The translations under genes were made by a program, and so were the position numbers. The notes beneath the pieces were generated by a model. The model was not told where the DNA came from. It was given only the letters and a program-made list of their open reading frames with translations, and made no database searches. Source: Herbaspirillum frisingense GSF30 (GTDB lineage: Bacteria; Pseudomonadota; Gammaproteobacteria; Burkholderiales; Burkholderiaceae_D). Taken from it: a stretch of DNA of 64,000 nucleotides. The stretch is taken from positions 62,001 through 126,000 of the forward strand of contig NZ_AEEC02000002.1 in assembly GCF_000300975.2 (NCBI RefSeq), given 5' to 3'. How positions within the stretch are numbered: the stretch's first letter is position 1; every line of letters starts with the position of its first letter. Positions 26,315 to 34,990 of this stretch are shown piece by piece.

Positions 26315-27457
26315 TCATGGCGGCAAGGCTTCCATGCCGGAGAGCGACAGGTCGATGAAATCTCCTCCCCGGGAAGGTGGTTCGGTATAGCGCACCCGCA
26401 CCGGATACCACTCGTGCTGGGGCGCCAGCCAGATGTCGACGCGATCCTCATAAGAGCCGGGTTTGGGCATGCGGACCACATGCCAGGTATGCAACTGCCC
26501 GATGGGTAGCGTCACGTCTTCTTCGCCCTGCACCTGCATGCGCCAGACCTCGCCATCGCGCACGCCCGCCACGAACATGTCGATCACCGCACCGGCCCGG
26601 AACTGCGCGGGGTCGCCGCGACCGATGGCAGCCAGCTGCCAGATGACACTGCCGCGATCCTGTTCGCCGCCGCGTCGTGGATAGGTGGTGGTCGAGGCAG
26701 AAAAGCTGACCACGTTGCGCTCGCGGTTGAAGTGGGTGTTGGTGGCCGACTTGAAGCCGGTCTGTTCGGTGTACAGCTCCGGTGACAGGCCATTTCCATC
26801 CAGGTCGCCCTGGCTGGTGAAGTTGAGCACGGTAAACACCAGGACCTTGGCCTTGCCCTCGACGCTGTAATGCGGGCCGTCATTGCGCCAGGCGATGCTG
26901 CCACGGCCGTAGCTGGCCCGTCCATCCTTGGTGCCGGTGGCGTCGTAGCGCAGCAGTACGCTTGGTGGTGCGCTGGTCTGGTAGGACTTGCCGGGCGCAT
27001 CGCTTTGGGCTTGGCCGCCCTCGGCGGCGGCGCCCGCCGTTCCCTGGCCCTTGCCTTCCGAGGTCTTGCCAGTGCCATCGTCCGATGCCGTGGCCGTCGC
27101 GGTGGCGGGCGCGGAATGCGGCGCTTCGGGGGCGGGTGTATAGATGGGCTCGACGGTCTCCCGTATCGGTTCATCAGGCGGTTCGATGGAGGGCTCGCTG
27201 CGGCGCGCCGGCGCGGCTTGACGACTGGCCGGCTTGGCTGCAAGCGGTTGCGTCGGTCTGGGAACCGGCAGCGCCACCGGTTGCTCGGGTGGTGGCAGGG
27301 GGCGCAGTTCCACGGTCATGGCCTGTTCTTGCGTGGCACCCGGCAGGATGATCTGGCGCCGTCCCCAGTCCACCAGCAGGGCGTGCAGCGCCAGGCTCAG
27401 TGCAATCAGCAGCAGCAGGCGCGGCCAGCGCCGGGGTGGGGGGGAAACTTCGCTCAT
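26315..27457 (-). CDS. DUF3108 protein with TonB-like N-terminus (copy 1)
   Basis: A 380-residue protein with an N-terminal membrane helix (about 13-30). A Pro/Ala/Glu-rich disordered stretch resembling the TonB periplasmic linker follows (about 50-130), then a Gly/Gln-rich patch, then the DUF3108 domain: FNRERNVVSFSASTTTYP, GGEQDRGSVIWQLAAI and WLAPQHEWYPVRVRYTEP. The domain clearly matches its downstream neighbour, but the anchor differs: this copy is membrane-tethered and the other is secreted to the periplasm. A spacer of 196 bases separates them. Function unknown. Confidence 0.8.
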   Translation of the reverse strand: MSEVSPPPRRWPRLLLLIALSLALHALLVDWGRRQIILPGATQEQAMTVELRPLPPPEQPVALPVPRPTQPLAAKPASRQAAPARRSEPSIEPPDEPIRETVEPIYTPAPEAPHSAPATATATASDDGTGKTSEGKGQGTAGAAAEGGQAQSDAPGKSYQTSAPPSVLLRYDATGTKDGRASYGRGSIAWRNDGPHYSVEGKAKVLVFTVLNFTSQGDLDGNGLSPELYTEQTGFKSATNTHFNRERNVVSFSASTTTYPRRGGEQDRGSVIWQLAAIGRGDPAQFRAGAVIDMFVAGVRDGEVWRMQVQGEEDVTLPIGQLHTWHVVRMPKPGSYEDRVDIWLAPQHEWYPVRVRYTEPPSRGGDFIDLSLSGMEALPP

Positions 27458-27577
27458 GTGCGCCAGTTTATCGGATCACGCCTGCAGCGTCGTGGGGACG
27501 GAGATCAAAAGAGCGGTCATTCAAACAACGTACAATGCGCGTTTGCGCCTTTGCTCTGTTGACGCTGTCTCTTTCGA

Positions 27578-28894
27578 ATGATGAACCTGTCCTTGTCCTT
27601 CCGTCTGCTCTCCCTCGCGGCGCTGCTCGCCTCCTCGCTTTCACTGTCATTGCCTGCACATGCAGTACAGGGCGTACAGGGCGCGCCTGCCTTGCCACCG
27701 GTACGCATCGGCATGATCGATGGCCTTTCCGGCCCCTTTGCCAATGCCGGCGAGGCCGTGGTGCGCAACATCAGCTATGCCATCGAACGGATCAACGCGC
27801 GCGGTGGCGTCAGCCTGCCCGATGGCAAGCACCTGCTGCAGCTTTCCACCTTCGACAACAAGCTCGGCGTGGAAGACTCGTTGGTGCAATTGCGCCAGTT
27901 GACCGACGAGCGCATCCCCTTCCTGATCGAGGGCAACAGCTCGGCGGTGGCGGCGGCCCTGATCGATGCGGTCAACAAGCACAACCAGCGTGAACCGGAT
28001 CGCCGCGTGCTGTTCCTCAACTATTCGGCGGTGGACCCGACGCTGACCAATGAGAAGTGCAGCTTCTGGCACTTCCGCTTCGACGCCAGCGCCGACATGC
28101 GCATGCAGGCCCTGACCGAGGCCATCAAGGCCGATCCCGCGACCCGCAAGGTCTACCTGATCGGCCAGGACTACAGTTTCGGCCGCCAGGTTGCCAAGGC
28201 CGCCCGAGAGCAACTGGCGGCCAAGCGGCCCGACATCGCCATCGTCGGCGATGAGCTGCACCCCATTGGCAAGATCAAGGATTTTGCCCCCTACATCGCC
28301 AAGATGCGCAGCGCCGGGGCTGACGCCGTCATCACCGGCAACTGGGGCAATGACCTCACCCTGCTGGTGAAGGCCGCGCGCGATGCCGGCTTCAAGGCCA
28401 AGTTCTATACCTTCTATGCCAACAGCCTGGGCGCGCCGGCGGCCATTGGCGAGGCCGGCGTGGGCGTGGTGCGGGCGGTGGCGGAGTGGCACCCCAATGC
28501 GGGCGGGAACCCCGGTTCGCCCAGCGATGCCTACTATCAGGAATTCCGCAAACGCTATCCCCAGCCCAAGGATGACTACCTCTACCTGCGCATGCAGGTC
28601 ATGATCGAGATGCTGGTCAAGGCCATCGAAAAGGCCAGGAGCACCGATCCCAAGGCGGTTGCATATGCCCTGGAAGGCGCGCATTATCAGAACGCTTTCC
28701 ACCAGGCCACGATGCGGGCCGAGGATCACCAGCTGATCCAGCCGCTGTACCTGATGCAGATGCAGCGTGCCGATAGCGGCGGCATCCGCTTCGACAATGA
28801 GGGCAGCGGCTATGGATTCCGCACCGAGCGCTTCATCCCGGCCGAGCAGACCGCACTGCCGAGCTCATGCCGGATGCAGCGCCCGCCGCGCTGA
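27578..28894 (+). CDS. Branched-chain amino-acid-type ABC substrate-binding protein
   Basis: A LivK-type periplasmic binding protein of 438 residues with a signal peptide (about 1-29, ends AHA) and the family opening PVRIGMIDGLSGPFANAGEAVVRN. A ligand-loop-like EGNSSAVAAALIDAVN (near 113-128) and YLIGQDYSFGRQVAKAAREQL in the second lobe fit the type. No permease or ATPase genes lie nearby, so it is an orphan binding protein that may feed a transporter encoded elsewhere. The ligand cannot be told. The start is MMNLSLS at 27578 (or the next ATG), 42 bases after a TACAAT-like -10. phaM follows on the same strand. Confidence 0.85.
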   Translation: MMNLSLSFRLLSLAALLASSLSLSLPAHAVQGVQGAPALPPVRIGMIDGLSGPFANAGEAVVRNISYAIERINARGGVSLPDGKHLLQLSTFDNKLGVEDSLVQLRQLTDERIPFLIEGNSSAVAAALIDAVNKHNQREPDRRVLFLNYSAVDPTLTNEKCSFWHFRFDASADMRMQALTEAIKADPATRKVYLIGQDYSFGRQVAKAAREQLAAKRPDIAIVGDELHPIGKIKDFAPYIAKMRSAGADAVITGNWGNDLTLLVKAARDAGFKAKFYTFYANSLGAPAAIGEAGVGVVRAVAEWHPNAGGNPGSPSDAYYQEFRKRYPQPKDDYLYLRMQVMIEMLVKAIEKARSTDPKAVAYALEGAHYQNAFHQATMRAEDHQLIQPLYLMQMQRADSGGIRFDNEGSGYGFRTERFIPAEQTALPSSCRMQRPPR

Positions 28895-28923
28895 TGACCA
28901 GAACACGACAACAGGAGCGACCA

Positions 28924-29814
28924 ATGCTGAACCACGACAAGATGCCGGGCGCCGGCTCGGTAGGCGATACCATCGAATTCATGAAGAAGATGTGGAGCAG
29001 CATGGGCGCCCCGGCCATGGCCACGCCCTCGCTTTCGGTGGAGGATATCAACAAGAAGATCTCCGACCTCAAGACCGTCGCCTCCTGGCTGGAGCTGAAC
29101 CTGAACATGCTCAAGGCCACCATCCAGACCTTGGAAGTGCAGAGCGCCACCTTGTCCACCCTGCAGGCCATGAGCGCCATCATGGCCTCGCGCGGAACCC
29201 CGGAAGCCGCCGCCGACAGCGATGCCGATGAACTGGCGGCCCCGCCGCCGCCGTTCCCCTTCGGCTTCCCGCTTTGGCCGGGTGCCGCTGCTGATGCTGC
29301 TGCTGGCGCCGAGCCTGAGCCCGCAGCCGACGAGCCCGAGGAAGCCCCGGACGAAGCGGAGCCCGAGCTTGCAGCAGGACAAGACCGTCAGCCCGAAGCG
29401 GCCACGCCAGGGGAAGAGGGCGGTTTCGCTATCCCGCCCGCGCCCGATTTCCAGTCCGCCATCGCCAATCCCAACGCCTGGTGGAATGTGTTGCAGGAGC
29501 AATTCAAGCATGCCGTCGGCAATGTGATGGCCGGCGCCCAGGCCGACCAGGAGCCCTTGTTGAAGCCCGCCAAGGCGCCCAAGCCGGCCAAGCGTAGCGA
29601 AAATAAGACAGTGTCACCAAAGTCCAAGGCCAGCCCCAAAGCCAAGCCGGCTGGCGCTCCCAAGGCTGGCAAGGCGGTCAAGGCGGCGCCGAAGAAGCCA
29701 CCGGTCAAGAAAGCCCCGAAGAGCGCGGCAAATACGAGCGCCCCGGCCCGGACGCCTGTTGTACAATCCCGGCAAAACAAGAAGCCAGCCTCCCGCAAGC
29801 CAATCTCCCCCTGA
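28924..29814 (+). CDS. phaM: PhaM-type polyhydroxyalkanoate granule protein
   Basis: A 296-residue protein with the PhaM plan. The N-terminal PhaC/phasin-interacting region has DTIEFMKKMWSSMG (about 15-28) and the helical LKTVASWLELNLNMLKATIQ (about 49-68). An acidic Ala/Pro/Glu-rich middle follows (about 90-165), then a short AWWNVLQEQFKHAVGN helix. The tail (from about 215) is Lys/Ala/Pro-rich with PKKPPVKKAPK, resembling histone H1. In Cupriavidus PhaM activates PHB synthase and ties granules to the nucleoid through such a tail; the same role here is inference. ATG 28924 follows AGGAG. Confidence 0.8.
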   Translation: MLNHDKMPGAGSVGDTIEFMKKMWSSMGAPAMATPSLSVEDINKKISDLKTVASWLELNLNMLKATIQTLEVQSATLSTLQAMSAIMASRGTPEAAADSDADELAAPPPPFPFGFPLWPGAAADAAAGAEPEPAADEPEEAPDEAEPELAAGQDRQPEAATPGEEGGFAIPPAPDFQSAIANPNAWWNVLQEQFKHAVGNVMAGAQADQEPLLKPAKAPKPAKRSENKTVSPKSKASPKAKPAGAPKAGKAVKAAPKKPPVKKAPKSAANTSAPARTPVVQSRQNKKPASRKPISP

Positions 29815-29952
29815 TCCTCGCCATGGCACTGCCTGGTCCTGGGCGCAGACGCGTCCGGCCGGCTGTCATATTGCTGAAACCTGAGCGTTTTAGTATGGTT
29901 CAGGAAAATCTTGTTAAAATCAAACACTTAACGCATATAGGTCCCTACTGAG

Positions 29953-30807
29953 ATGCTGTACCCAGAATTGTTCAAATCGCTAGAGCAGGTCCGTTGGAAT
30001 ATGGATAAGGATATTCCCTGGGACAAGTTCGACGCTTCCTTGCTCACCGACGAACAGGCGCAGACCATCCGCATGAATGCCATCACGGAATGGTCGGCAC
30101 TGCCGGCGACCGAGATGTTCCTGCGCGACAATCGCGGGGACAGCGATTTTTCGGCATTCATGTCGGTATGGTTCTTCGAGGAACAGAAGCACTCGCTGGT
30201 GCTGATGGAATACCTGCGCCGTTTCCGTCCGGACATGTGCCCGACCGAAGAAGAACTGCACAACGTGCGTTTCGAGTTCGATCCCGCCCCGCCGCTGGAA
30301 ACCCTGATGCTGCACTTCTGTGGCGAGATCCGCCTGAACCACTGGTACCGCTGCGCCGCCGACTGGCACACCGAACCGGTCATCAAGCAGATCTACAAGA
30401 TCATCAGCCAGGATGAAGCCCGCCACGGTGGCGCCTATCTGCGCTACATGAAGAAGGCCCTGAACGAAGTGGGCGACAAGGCCCGTGCGGCCTTCGCCAA
30501 GATCGGTGTCTTGATGGCATCGGCCCGCCGCACCGAGAAGCCGCTGCACCCGACCAACCTGCACGTGAACCAGGCGCTGTTCCCCAACGACACCGTGCAA
30601 AGCCGCCTGCCCGATCCGGAATGGCTGGAACGCTGGCTGGACAACCAGATCAAGTTCGACGGCGAATGGGAAAAGAAGGTCGTGGACCGCATCCTGCACA
30701 ACATGTCGCTGCTGTTCGAACGTACCTTCAGCAACGTCCAGGAGCTGAACCGCTACCGCAAGGAAGTGACCCAGCGCATCCTGCCGGCGGGCGCTGCCGC
30801 AGCCTGA
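29953..30807 (+). CDS. Ferritin-like di-iron protein
   Basis: A 284-residue helical protein with the paired carboxylate motifs of a ferritin-like di-iron site: Glu46 (ITEW), Glu76-Glu77-x-x-His80 (FFEEQKH), Glu125, and Glu155-x-x-His158 (QDEARHGG). The spacing resembles acyl-ACP desaturase/ribonucleotide reductase-type sites rather than storage ferritin, so it may be an oxygenase or desaturase-like enzyme. The substrate is unknown. No signal peptide or membrane helix is seen, so it should be cytoplasmic. A clean terminator follows. The gene is separate from phaM by about 140 bases of AT-rich promoter-like DNA. Confidence 0.75.
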   Translation: MLYPELFKSLEQVRWNMDKDIPWDKFDASLLTDEQAQTIRMNAITEWSALPATEMFLRDNRGDSDFSAFMSVWFFEEQKHSLVLMEYLRRFRPDMCPTEEELHNVRFEFDPAPPLETLMLHFCGEIRLNHWYRCAADWHTEPVIKQIYKIISQDEARHGGAYLRYMKKALNEVGDKARAAFAKIGVLMASARRTEKPLHPTNLHVNQALFPNDTVQSRLPDPEWLERWLDNQIKFDGEWEKKVVDRILHNMSLLFERTFSNVQELNRYRKEVTQRILPAGAAAA

Positions 30808-30849
30808 GTGCGGATGCAGCACACCGGGTAGCACAGGCAGTACAATCGC

Positions 30850-30878
30850 AAGCCGCAACCCAGGTTGCGGCTTTTTTC
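30850..30878 (+). terminator. Rho-independent terminator of ferritin-like gene
   Basis: A 10-bp stem (30851-30860 with 30863-30872) with a 2-base loop, followed by a run of T. Confidence 0.85.
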
Positions 30879-30949
30879 ATGGGATGCGCCGCCTTCCGCT
30901 CCACAGCGCGCCCATCTGATCCACCCCACAGCCAACCCAGCTCACCACG

Positions 30950-31432
30950 ATGGCCGATTTCGAATCCAAACTCTGCACCCGCGAAGAACTCAAGGCCCGC
31001 GTGGCCCAACTGCCCAAGCCGGTGGTGATGACCAATGGCGTGTTCGACATCCTGCACCGCGGCCATGTGACCTATCTGGCCCAGGCACGTGCCCAGGGCG
31101 CCTCGCTGGTCGTGGCGGCCAATACCGATGCCTCGGTCAAGCGGCTGGGCAAGGGGGATGACCGTCCCATCAATAGCTGCGAAGACCGCATGGCGGTGCT
31201 GGCGGCGCTGGAATCGGTGGCGCTGGTGGTGCCCTTCGACGAAGACACGGCGCTGGAAGCCGTGCAGGAAGCGCATCCGGATATCTACGTCAAAGGCGGC
31301 GACTACGACATGCACGCCATCCCCGAAGGCCAGGCGGTGGCGGCCTATGGCGGCCAGGTACTGGCGATCGCCTTCGAACATGACCGCTCCACCAGCAAGC
31401 TGCTGGCCAAGGTGCGCAAGCTGGCCGGCTGA
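30950..31432 (+). CDS. rfaE2: D-glycero-beta-D-manno-heptose 1-phosphate adenylyltransferase
   Basis: Transfers AMP to heptose 1-phosphate to make the ADP-heptose used in the lipopolysaccharide core. The 160-residue protein is only the nucleotidyltransferase half of HldE, which is normal where the kinase is a separate gene. Key motifs are TNGVFDILHRGHVTYLAQAR (28-47, with HxGH), KGGDYD, and AFEHDRSTSKLLAKV near the C-terminus. The kinase (rfaE1) is not in the window. An 18-bp terminator stem follows. Confidence 0.93.
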   Translation: MADFESKLCTREELKARVAQLPKPVVMTNGVFDILHRGHVTYLAQARAQGASLVVAANTDASVKRLGKGDDRPINSCEDRMAVLAALESVALVVPFDEDTALEAVQEAHPDIYVKGGDYDMHAIPEGQAVAAYGGQVLAIAFEHDRSTSKLLAKVRKLAG

Positions 31433-31451
31433 ATCCGCCACTGAAGAACGT

Positions 31452-31499
31452 AAACGACAAGGCCGGCAGGAGCATCGCTCGCTGCCGGCCTTGTCGTTT
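31452..31499. terminator. Bidirectional terminator, 18-bp stem
   Basis: A perfect 18-bp stem (31452-31469 with 31482-31499) with AAA and TTT ends lies between convergent rfaE2 and the copper-chaperone gene and can serve both. Confidence 0.88.
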
Positions 31500-31528
31500 C
31501 AGGCGATGGCCCGCCGGGCCGGGGTGGC

Positions 31529-32044
31529 TCAGTGGTGCATATGTCCCTTCATGTCCTTCATGTCATCCTTGGCGCCGGCCGCCGCAGGGTCCTCGACATT
31601 GACGACGACCTCGATCTTGCCGGCCTTCTCGAAGCTCAGGGTGAGCGGGATCTTTTCGCCTGCCTGGAGCGGCTTGGACAGGCCCATCAGCATGATGTGG
31701 TAGCCATTGCCGGGTTGCATGGCGATCTTCTGGCCGGGTTTGATTTCCAGTCCGCCATCGACTTCGCGCATCTTCATCAGATTGCCTTCCATGGCCATGG
31801 TGTGGATTTCACCACTCTTGGCGACCGGCGAGGAAACGCCCACCAGGCGGTCCGCAGCGCTGCCCTTGTTCTCGATGCTGATGTAGGCGCCGGCGGCCGG
31901 CTGGCCGGGTACCGTGGCCCGCGCATAGGGATGGCCGATTTCCAGTTGGCCCAGCTTGAAGCTATGGGCCTGCGACAGCGGCGTAGCGGCCAGCAGGGCA
32001 GCGGTGAGGGCCAGGCCGGCGCAGCGTTGGAAGAAATGTTTCAT
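31529..32044 (-). CDS. Periplasmic copper chaperone PCu(A)C
   Basis: A 171-residue periplasmic Cu(I)-binding protein of the PCuAC family, which delivers copper to the CuA site of cytochrome oxidase together with SCO. A signal peptide spans about 1-26 (ends SQAHS). Copper ligands are the His/Met in EIHTMAM and the H-x-M in GYHIMLMGLSKPL (near 121-133). The C-terminus is Met/His-rich (DDMKDMKGHMHH), probably extra copper binding. AAGGA precedes ATG 32044. A DUF2946 gene lies upstream on the same strand, a common copper pairing, and the window also has a complete cox locus. Confidence 0.9.
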   Translation of the reverse strand: MKHFFQRCAGLALTAALLAATPLSQAHSFKLGQLEIGHPYARATVPGQPAAGAYISIENKGSAADRLVGVSSPVAKSGEIHTMAMEGNLMKMREVDGGLEIKPGQKIAMQPGNGYHIMLMGLSKPLQAGEKIPLTLSFEKAGKIEVVVNVEDPAAAGAKDDMKDMKGHMHH

Positions 32045-32144
32045 ATTGTTTAGTCCTTTTGTCCTATTTGAATCCTGATCGGGCGGGCCTGACTCGTCGT
32101 GATGGCATGGCCCGCGCAAGAAAGCCTGGTACAGCGGAATCCGA

Positions 32145-32522
32145 TCAGGCCGGAGGCGCACGCGCCTGCGGAGTCAGTGACGTCGGACTGGCCGAGCGCC
32201 CGGTGGAGGTCAATAGTGCCAGCGGGTAACTGATGCCCGGCACGGCATCAGCGTGGAAGGCGGCGGTCGGTGCGGTCGCCGCATGCTGGCTGCCGCAGCA
32301 CAGCGGGCAATGGCTGGCAGCCAGATGGGTGGGGCCGTTGCCGGCGTTGCCGCCCACGCTGCAGATGGCCATGGCCGGCGCTTCGCGGGCGGTGCGCGCC
32401 ATCGCCTGCTGCCACCAGGGAGCGGCAACCATGGTCAGCACCAATGACAGGCAGGCCCATGCCGCGAGCCAGGGGCGGCGCGATGCAGCGGATGCAGTCA
32501 ATGGAGAAGGGCGCGAAGACAT
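32145..32522 (-). CDS. DUF2946-family protein
   Basis: A 125-residue protein with a hydrophobic helix near 18-35 and the HCPLCCG cysteine-histidine motif (about 71-77) typical of DUF2946. This family often sits beside copper chaperones or TonB receptors and is thought, without proof, to take part in copper handling. It is on the same strand as the PCuAC gene, 100 bases upstream, so co-transcription is likely. The motif could bind a metal. Confidence 0.7.
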   Translation of the reverse strand: MSSRPSPLTASAASRRPWLAAWACLSLVLTMVAAPWWQQAMARTAREAPAMAICSVGGNAGNGPTHLAASHCPLCCGSQHAATAPTAAFHADAVPGISYPLALLTSTGRSASPTSLTPQARAPPA

Positions 32523-32778
32523 GGGCTGCGATTATAACAACGGTTGATGCACTGCCTGTGCGTCGCCAGGATCGCTCAGGGTGTCCGCATAACGAATGCG
32601 AGTGTGTCACTCGCTGGCGCCGATCCTGCCAACAGGCAGGGCCGCCGGCCGCCTCTGGAGCGGGCCAAACATGCGTTTTTTATGCGCCGTTCCAAATTGA
32701 TTGTTCACATCCGCTAGGCTAGACTTACCGTCTTTCGGGTTTTTGGGTAATCCATCCACATTTTTCTAGGGAGACTGC

Positions 32779-33759
32779 ATGTCCTACAACAACAAGCTGA
32801 CACTGCGCGCAATGGTCGCCGCCCTGTCCCTGGCTGCCGTCTGCGCAGCTCCGGCCATGGCTGCCGACAAGTCGGTCGCGGTGACCGCCATCGTCGAACA
32901 CCCGGCCCTGGATGCCGTGCGTGACGGCGTGAAGGACGAGTTGAAGGAAGAAGGCTTCGAAGCCGGCAAGAACCTGAAGTGGGAATACCAGAGTGCCCAG
33001 GGCAACACCGGCACCGCCGCCCAGATCGCCCGCAAGTTCGTCGGTGACAAGCCCGATGTCATCGTCGCCATCGCCACCCCGTCGGCCCAGGCCCTGGTGG
33101 CCGCCACCAAGAGCATCCCGGTGGTCTATTCCGGCGTGACCGACCCGGTCGCGGCCCAGCTGGTGAAGGACTGGAAGGCTTCCGGCACCAACGTCACGGG
33201 CGTGTCCGACCTGCTGGAACTGGACAAGCAGATCGACCTGATCAAGCGCGTAGTGCCCAATGCCAAGCGCGTGGGCATGGTCTACAACCCGGGTGAAGCC
33301 AACTCCGCCGTGGTGGTCAAGGCGCTCAAGGAACTGCTGGCCAAGTCCAACATGACCCTGGTGGAAGCCGCTGCACCGCGTTCGGTGGACGTCGGTTCGG
33401 CCGCCAAGAGCCTGATCGGCAAGGTCGACGTGATCTATACCAACACCGACAACAACGTGGTCTCGGCCTATGAAGCACTGGTCAAGGTCGGCAACGATGC
33501 CAAGATCCCGCTGGTGGCCTCCGACACCGACAGCGTCAAGCGTGGCGCCATCGCTGCCCTGGGCGTGAATTACTACGACCTGGGTCGCCAGACCGGCAAG
33601 GTGGTCGGCCGCATCCTCAAGGGTGAAAAGCCGGGTGACATCGCCTCGGCCACCAGCAGCAAGCTGGAGCTGTTCGTCAATACCGCCGCCGCGCAGAAGC
33701 AGGGTGTGACCCTCTCGCCGGAACTGGTGAGCTCGGCCAAGACCGTCATCAAGCAATAA
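32779..33759 (+). CDS. ABC substrate-binding protein, TrpX type (copy 1)
   Basis: A 326-residue binding protein of the ABC_sub_bind (PF04392, TrpX-like) family with a signal peptide (about 1-28, ends AMA). Landmarks are VTAIVEHPALDAVRDGVKDE (about 35-54), IVAIATPSAQALVAATKSIP, and VYTNTDNNV-type ligand loop (VIYTNTDNNVVSAYEAL). Relatives bind tryptophan or related aromatic or nucleoside-like ligands; the ligand here is inferred only by family. A second copy follows 130 bases downstream, then permease and ATPase genes, making a complete importer with two binding proteins. The promoter region before it (32690-32760) is AT-rich. Confidence 0.85.
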   Translation: MSYNNKLTLRAMVAALSLAAVCAAPAMAADKSVAVTAIVEHPALDAVRDGVKDELKEEGFEAGKNLKWEYQSAQGNTGTAAQIARKFVGDKPDVIVAIATPSAQALVAATKSIPVVYSGVTDPVAAQLVKDWKASGTNVTGVSDLLELDKQIDLIKRVVPNAKRVGMVYNPGEANSAVVVKALKELLAKSNMTLVEAAAPRSVDVGSAAKSLIGKVDVIYTNTDNNVVSAYEALVKVGNDAKIPLVASDTDSVKRGAIAALGVNYYDLGRQTGKVVGRILKGEKPGDIASATSSKLELFVNTAAAQKQGVTLSPELVSSAKTVIKQ

Positions 33760-33771
33760 AAGTGAACCTGT

Positions 33772-33795
33772 CGATCCCGCTGCAAGGCGGGATCG
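33772..33795 (+). repeat. Intercistronic hairpin between duplicated binding-protein genes
   Basis: A 9-bp stem CGATCCCGC/GCGGGATCG with a 6-base loop follows the first stop codon without a T-run. It looks like an mRNA-stabilising or processing hairpin rather than a terminator. Confidence 0.55.
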
Positions 33796-33889
33796 GCACA
33801 TCAGGCGCCCTGCTGCCTGCGACCAGAACGAACAGGATGCCCGGCCACAATCATGCCGAGGCACCGACTACCATCATGAGGAGATGAAC

Positions 33890-34861
33890 ATGTTTGCCCT
33901 GTCCCAATCCCTGCGCGCCATCGCCGGTGCGCTGGCGCTGAGCGCCGTATGTGCCTCGGCCCTGGCTGCCGAGAAGGTGGTGGCCATCACTTCCTTCGTC
34001 GAACACCCGGCGCTGGACGCCGTGCGCGACGGCACCAAGGACGAACTGATCGCCGAAGGCTTCGAGCCCGGCAAGAACCTGAAGTGGGATTTCCAGAGCG
34101 CTCAGGCCAATGCGGGCACCGCCGGCCAGATCGCCAAGAAGTTCGTCGGTGACAACCCCGACGTGATCGTCGCCATCGGCACCCCGTCGGCACAACCGAT
34201 GGTGGCCGCCACCAAGAGCATCCCCATCGTCTATTCGGCCATCGCCGACCCCATGGCCGCCCAGCTGGTCAAGGACTGGAAGCCCTCCGGTACCAACGTG
34301 ACCGGCCTGTCGCACATGCTGGACCCGGTCAAGCAGGTCGAGGTGATCAAGCGCGTGGTGCCCGAGGCCAAGCGCGTCGGAGTGGTTTACAATCCGGGCG
34401 AAGCCAATTCCGTGTCGGCCCTGAACAACCTCAAGGGCGAGCTGCAGAAAGCCGGCTTCACCCTGGTGGAAGCCGCTGCACCGCGCTCGGTGGACGTGGC
34501 CCCGGCCGCCAAGAGCCTGATCGGCAAGATCGACGTGATGTACACCACCACCGACAACAACGTGGTCTCGGTCTTCGAGTCGCTGGCCAAGGTCTGCAAC
34601 GATGCCAAGATCCCGCTGATCGCCTCCGATACCGGCAGTGTCAAGCGCGGCGCCGTGGCGGCGTTGGGCGTGAATTTCTACGATATGGGCCGCCAGACCG
34701 GCAAGGTGGTGGCGCGTATCCTGAAGGGCGAGAAGGCCGGCGATATCGCCTCGTCGCCCGTCAAGAACCTGGAGCTGTACGTCAATACCTCGGCGGCGCA
34801 AAAGCAGGGCGTGACCCTGTCGCCGGAGTTCCTGAAGTCGGCCACCAAGGTGCTCAACTAA
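33890..34861 (+). CDS. ABC substrate-binding protein, TrpX type (copy 2)
   Basis: A near-duplicate of the previous gene: the same VEHPALDAVRDGTKDEL opening, LVEAAAPRSVDV, AAKSLIGKIDV, TTDNNVVSVFESL and NTSAAQKQGVTLSPE landmarks. The differences cluster in the middle (a TGLSHMLDPVKQVEVIK loop in place of TGVSDLLELDKQIDLIK), which could change ligand preference. A signal peptide spans about 1-26. ATG 33890 is preferred over 33884 because GAGGAG then stands 6 bases away. A strong terminator-like hairpin follows before the permease gene. Confidence 0.85.
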   Translation: MFALSQSLRAIAGALALSAVCASALAAEKVVAITSFVEHPALDAVRDGTKDELIAEGFEPGKNLKWDFQSAQANAGTAGQIAKKFVGDNPDVIVAIGTPSAQPMVAATKSIPIVYSAIADPMAAQLVKDWKPSGTNVTGLSHMLDPVKQVEVIKRVVPEAKRVGVVYNPGEANSVSALNNLKGELQKAGFTLVEAAAPRSVDVAPAAKSLIGKIDVMYTTTDNNVVSVFESLAKVCNDAKIPLIASDTGSVKRGAVAALGVNFYDMGRQTGKVVARILKGEKAGDIASSPVKNLELYVNTSAAQKQGVTLSPEFLKSATKVLN

Positions 34862-34934
34862 GCTTGTCCTGACGGTCCGGACATGCACCGCCGGCGGCTG
34901 CATCACCCTTGCCGCGGCCGGCGTAACGCAGAAG

Positions 34935-34976
34935 ACATTCGGCATGGCGTATCGCGCCGTGCCGAATGTGTTTTTT
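34935..34976 (+). terminator. Internal terminator/attenuator before permease gene
   Basis: A long hairpin (ACATTCGGCA at 34935-34944 pairs with 34960-34969, with an inner GGCG/CGCC) ends in six T, only 15 bases before the permease start. It should let only part of the transcripts continue, giving more binding protein than membrane components. Confidence 0.8.
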
Positions 34977-34990
34977 AAGAAAGCCTTTTT

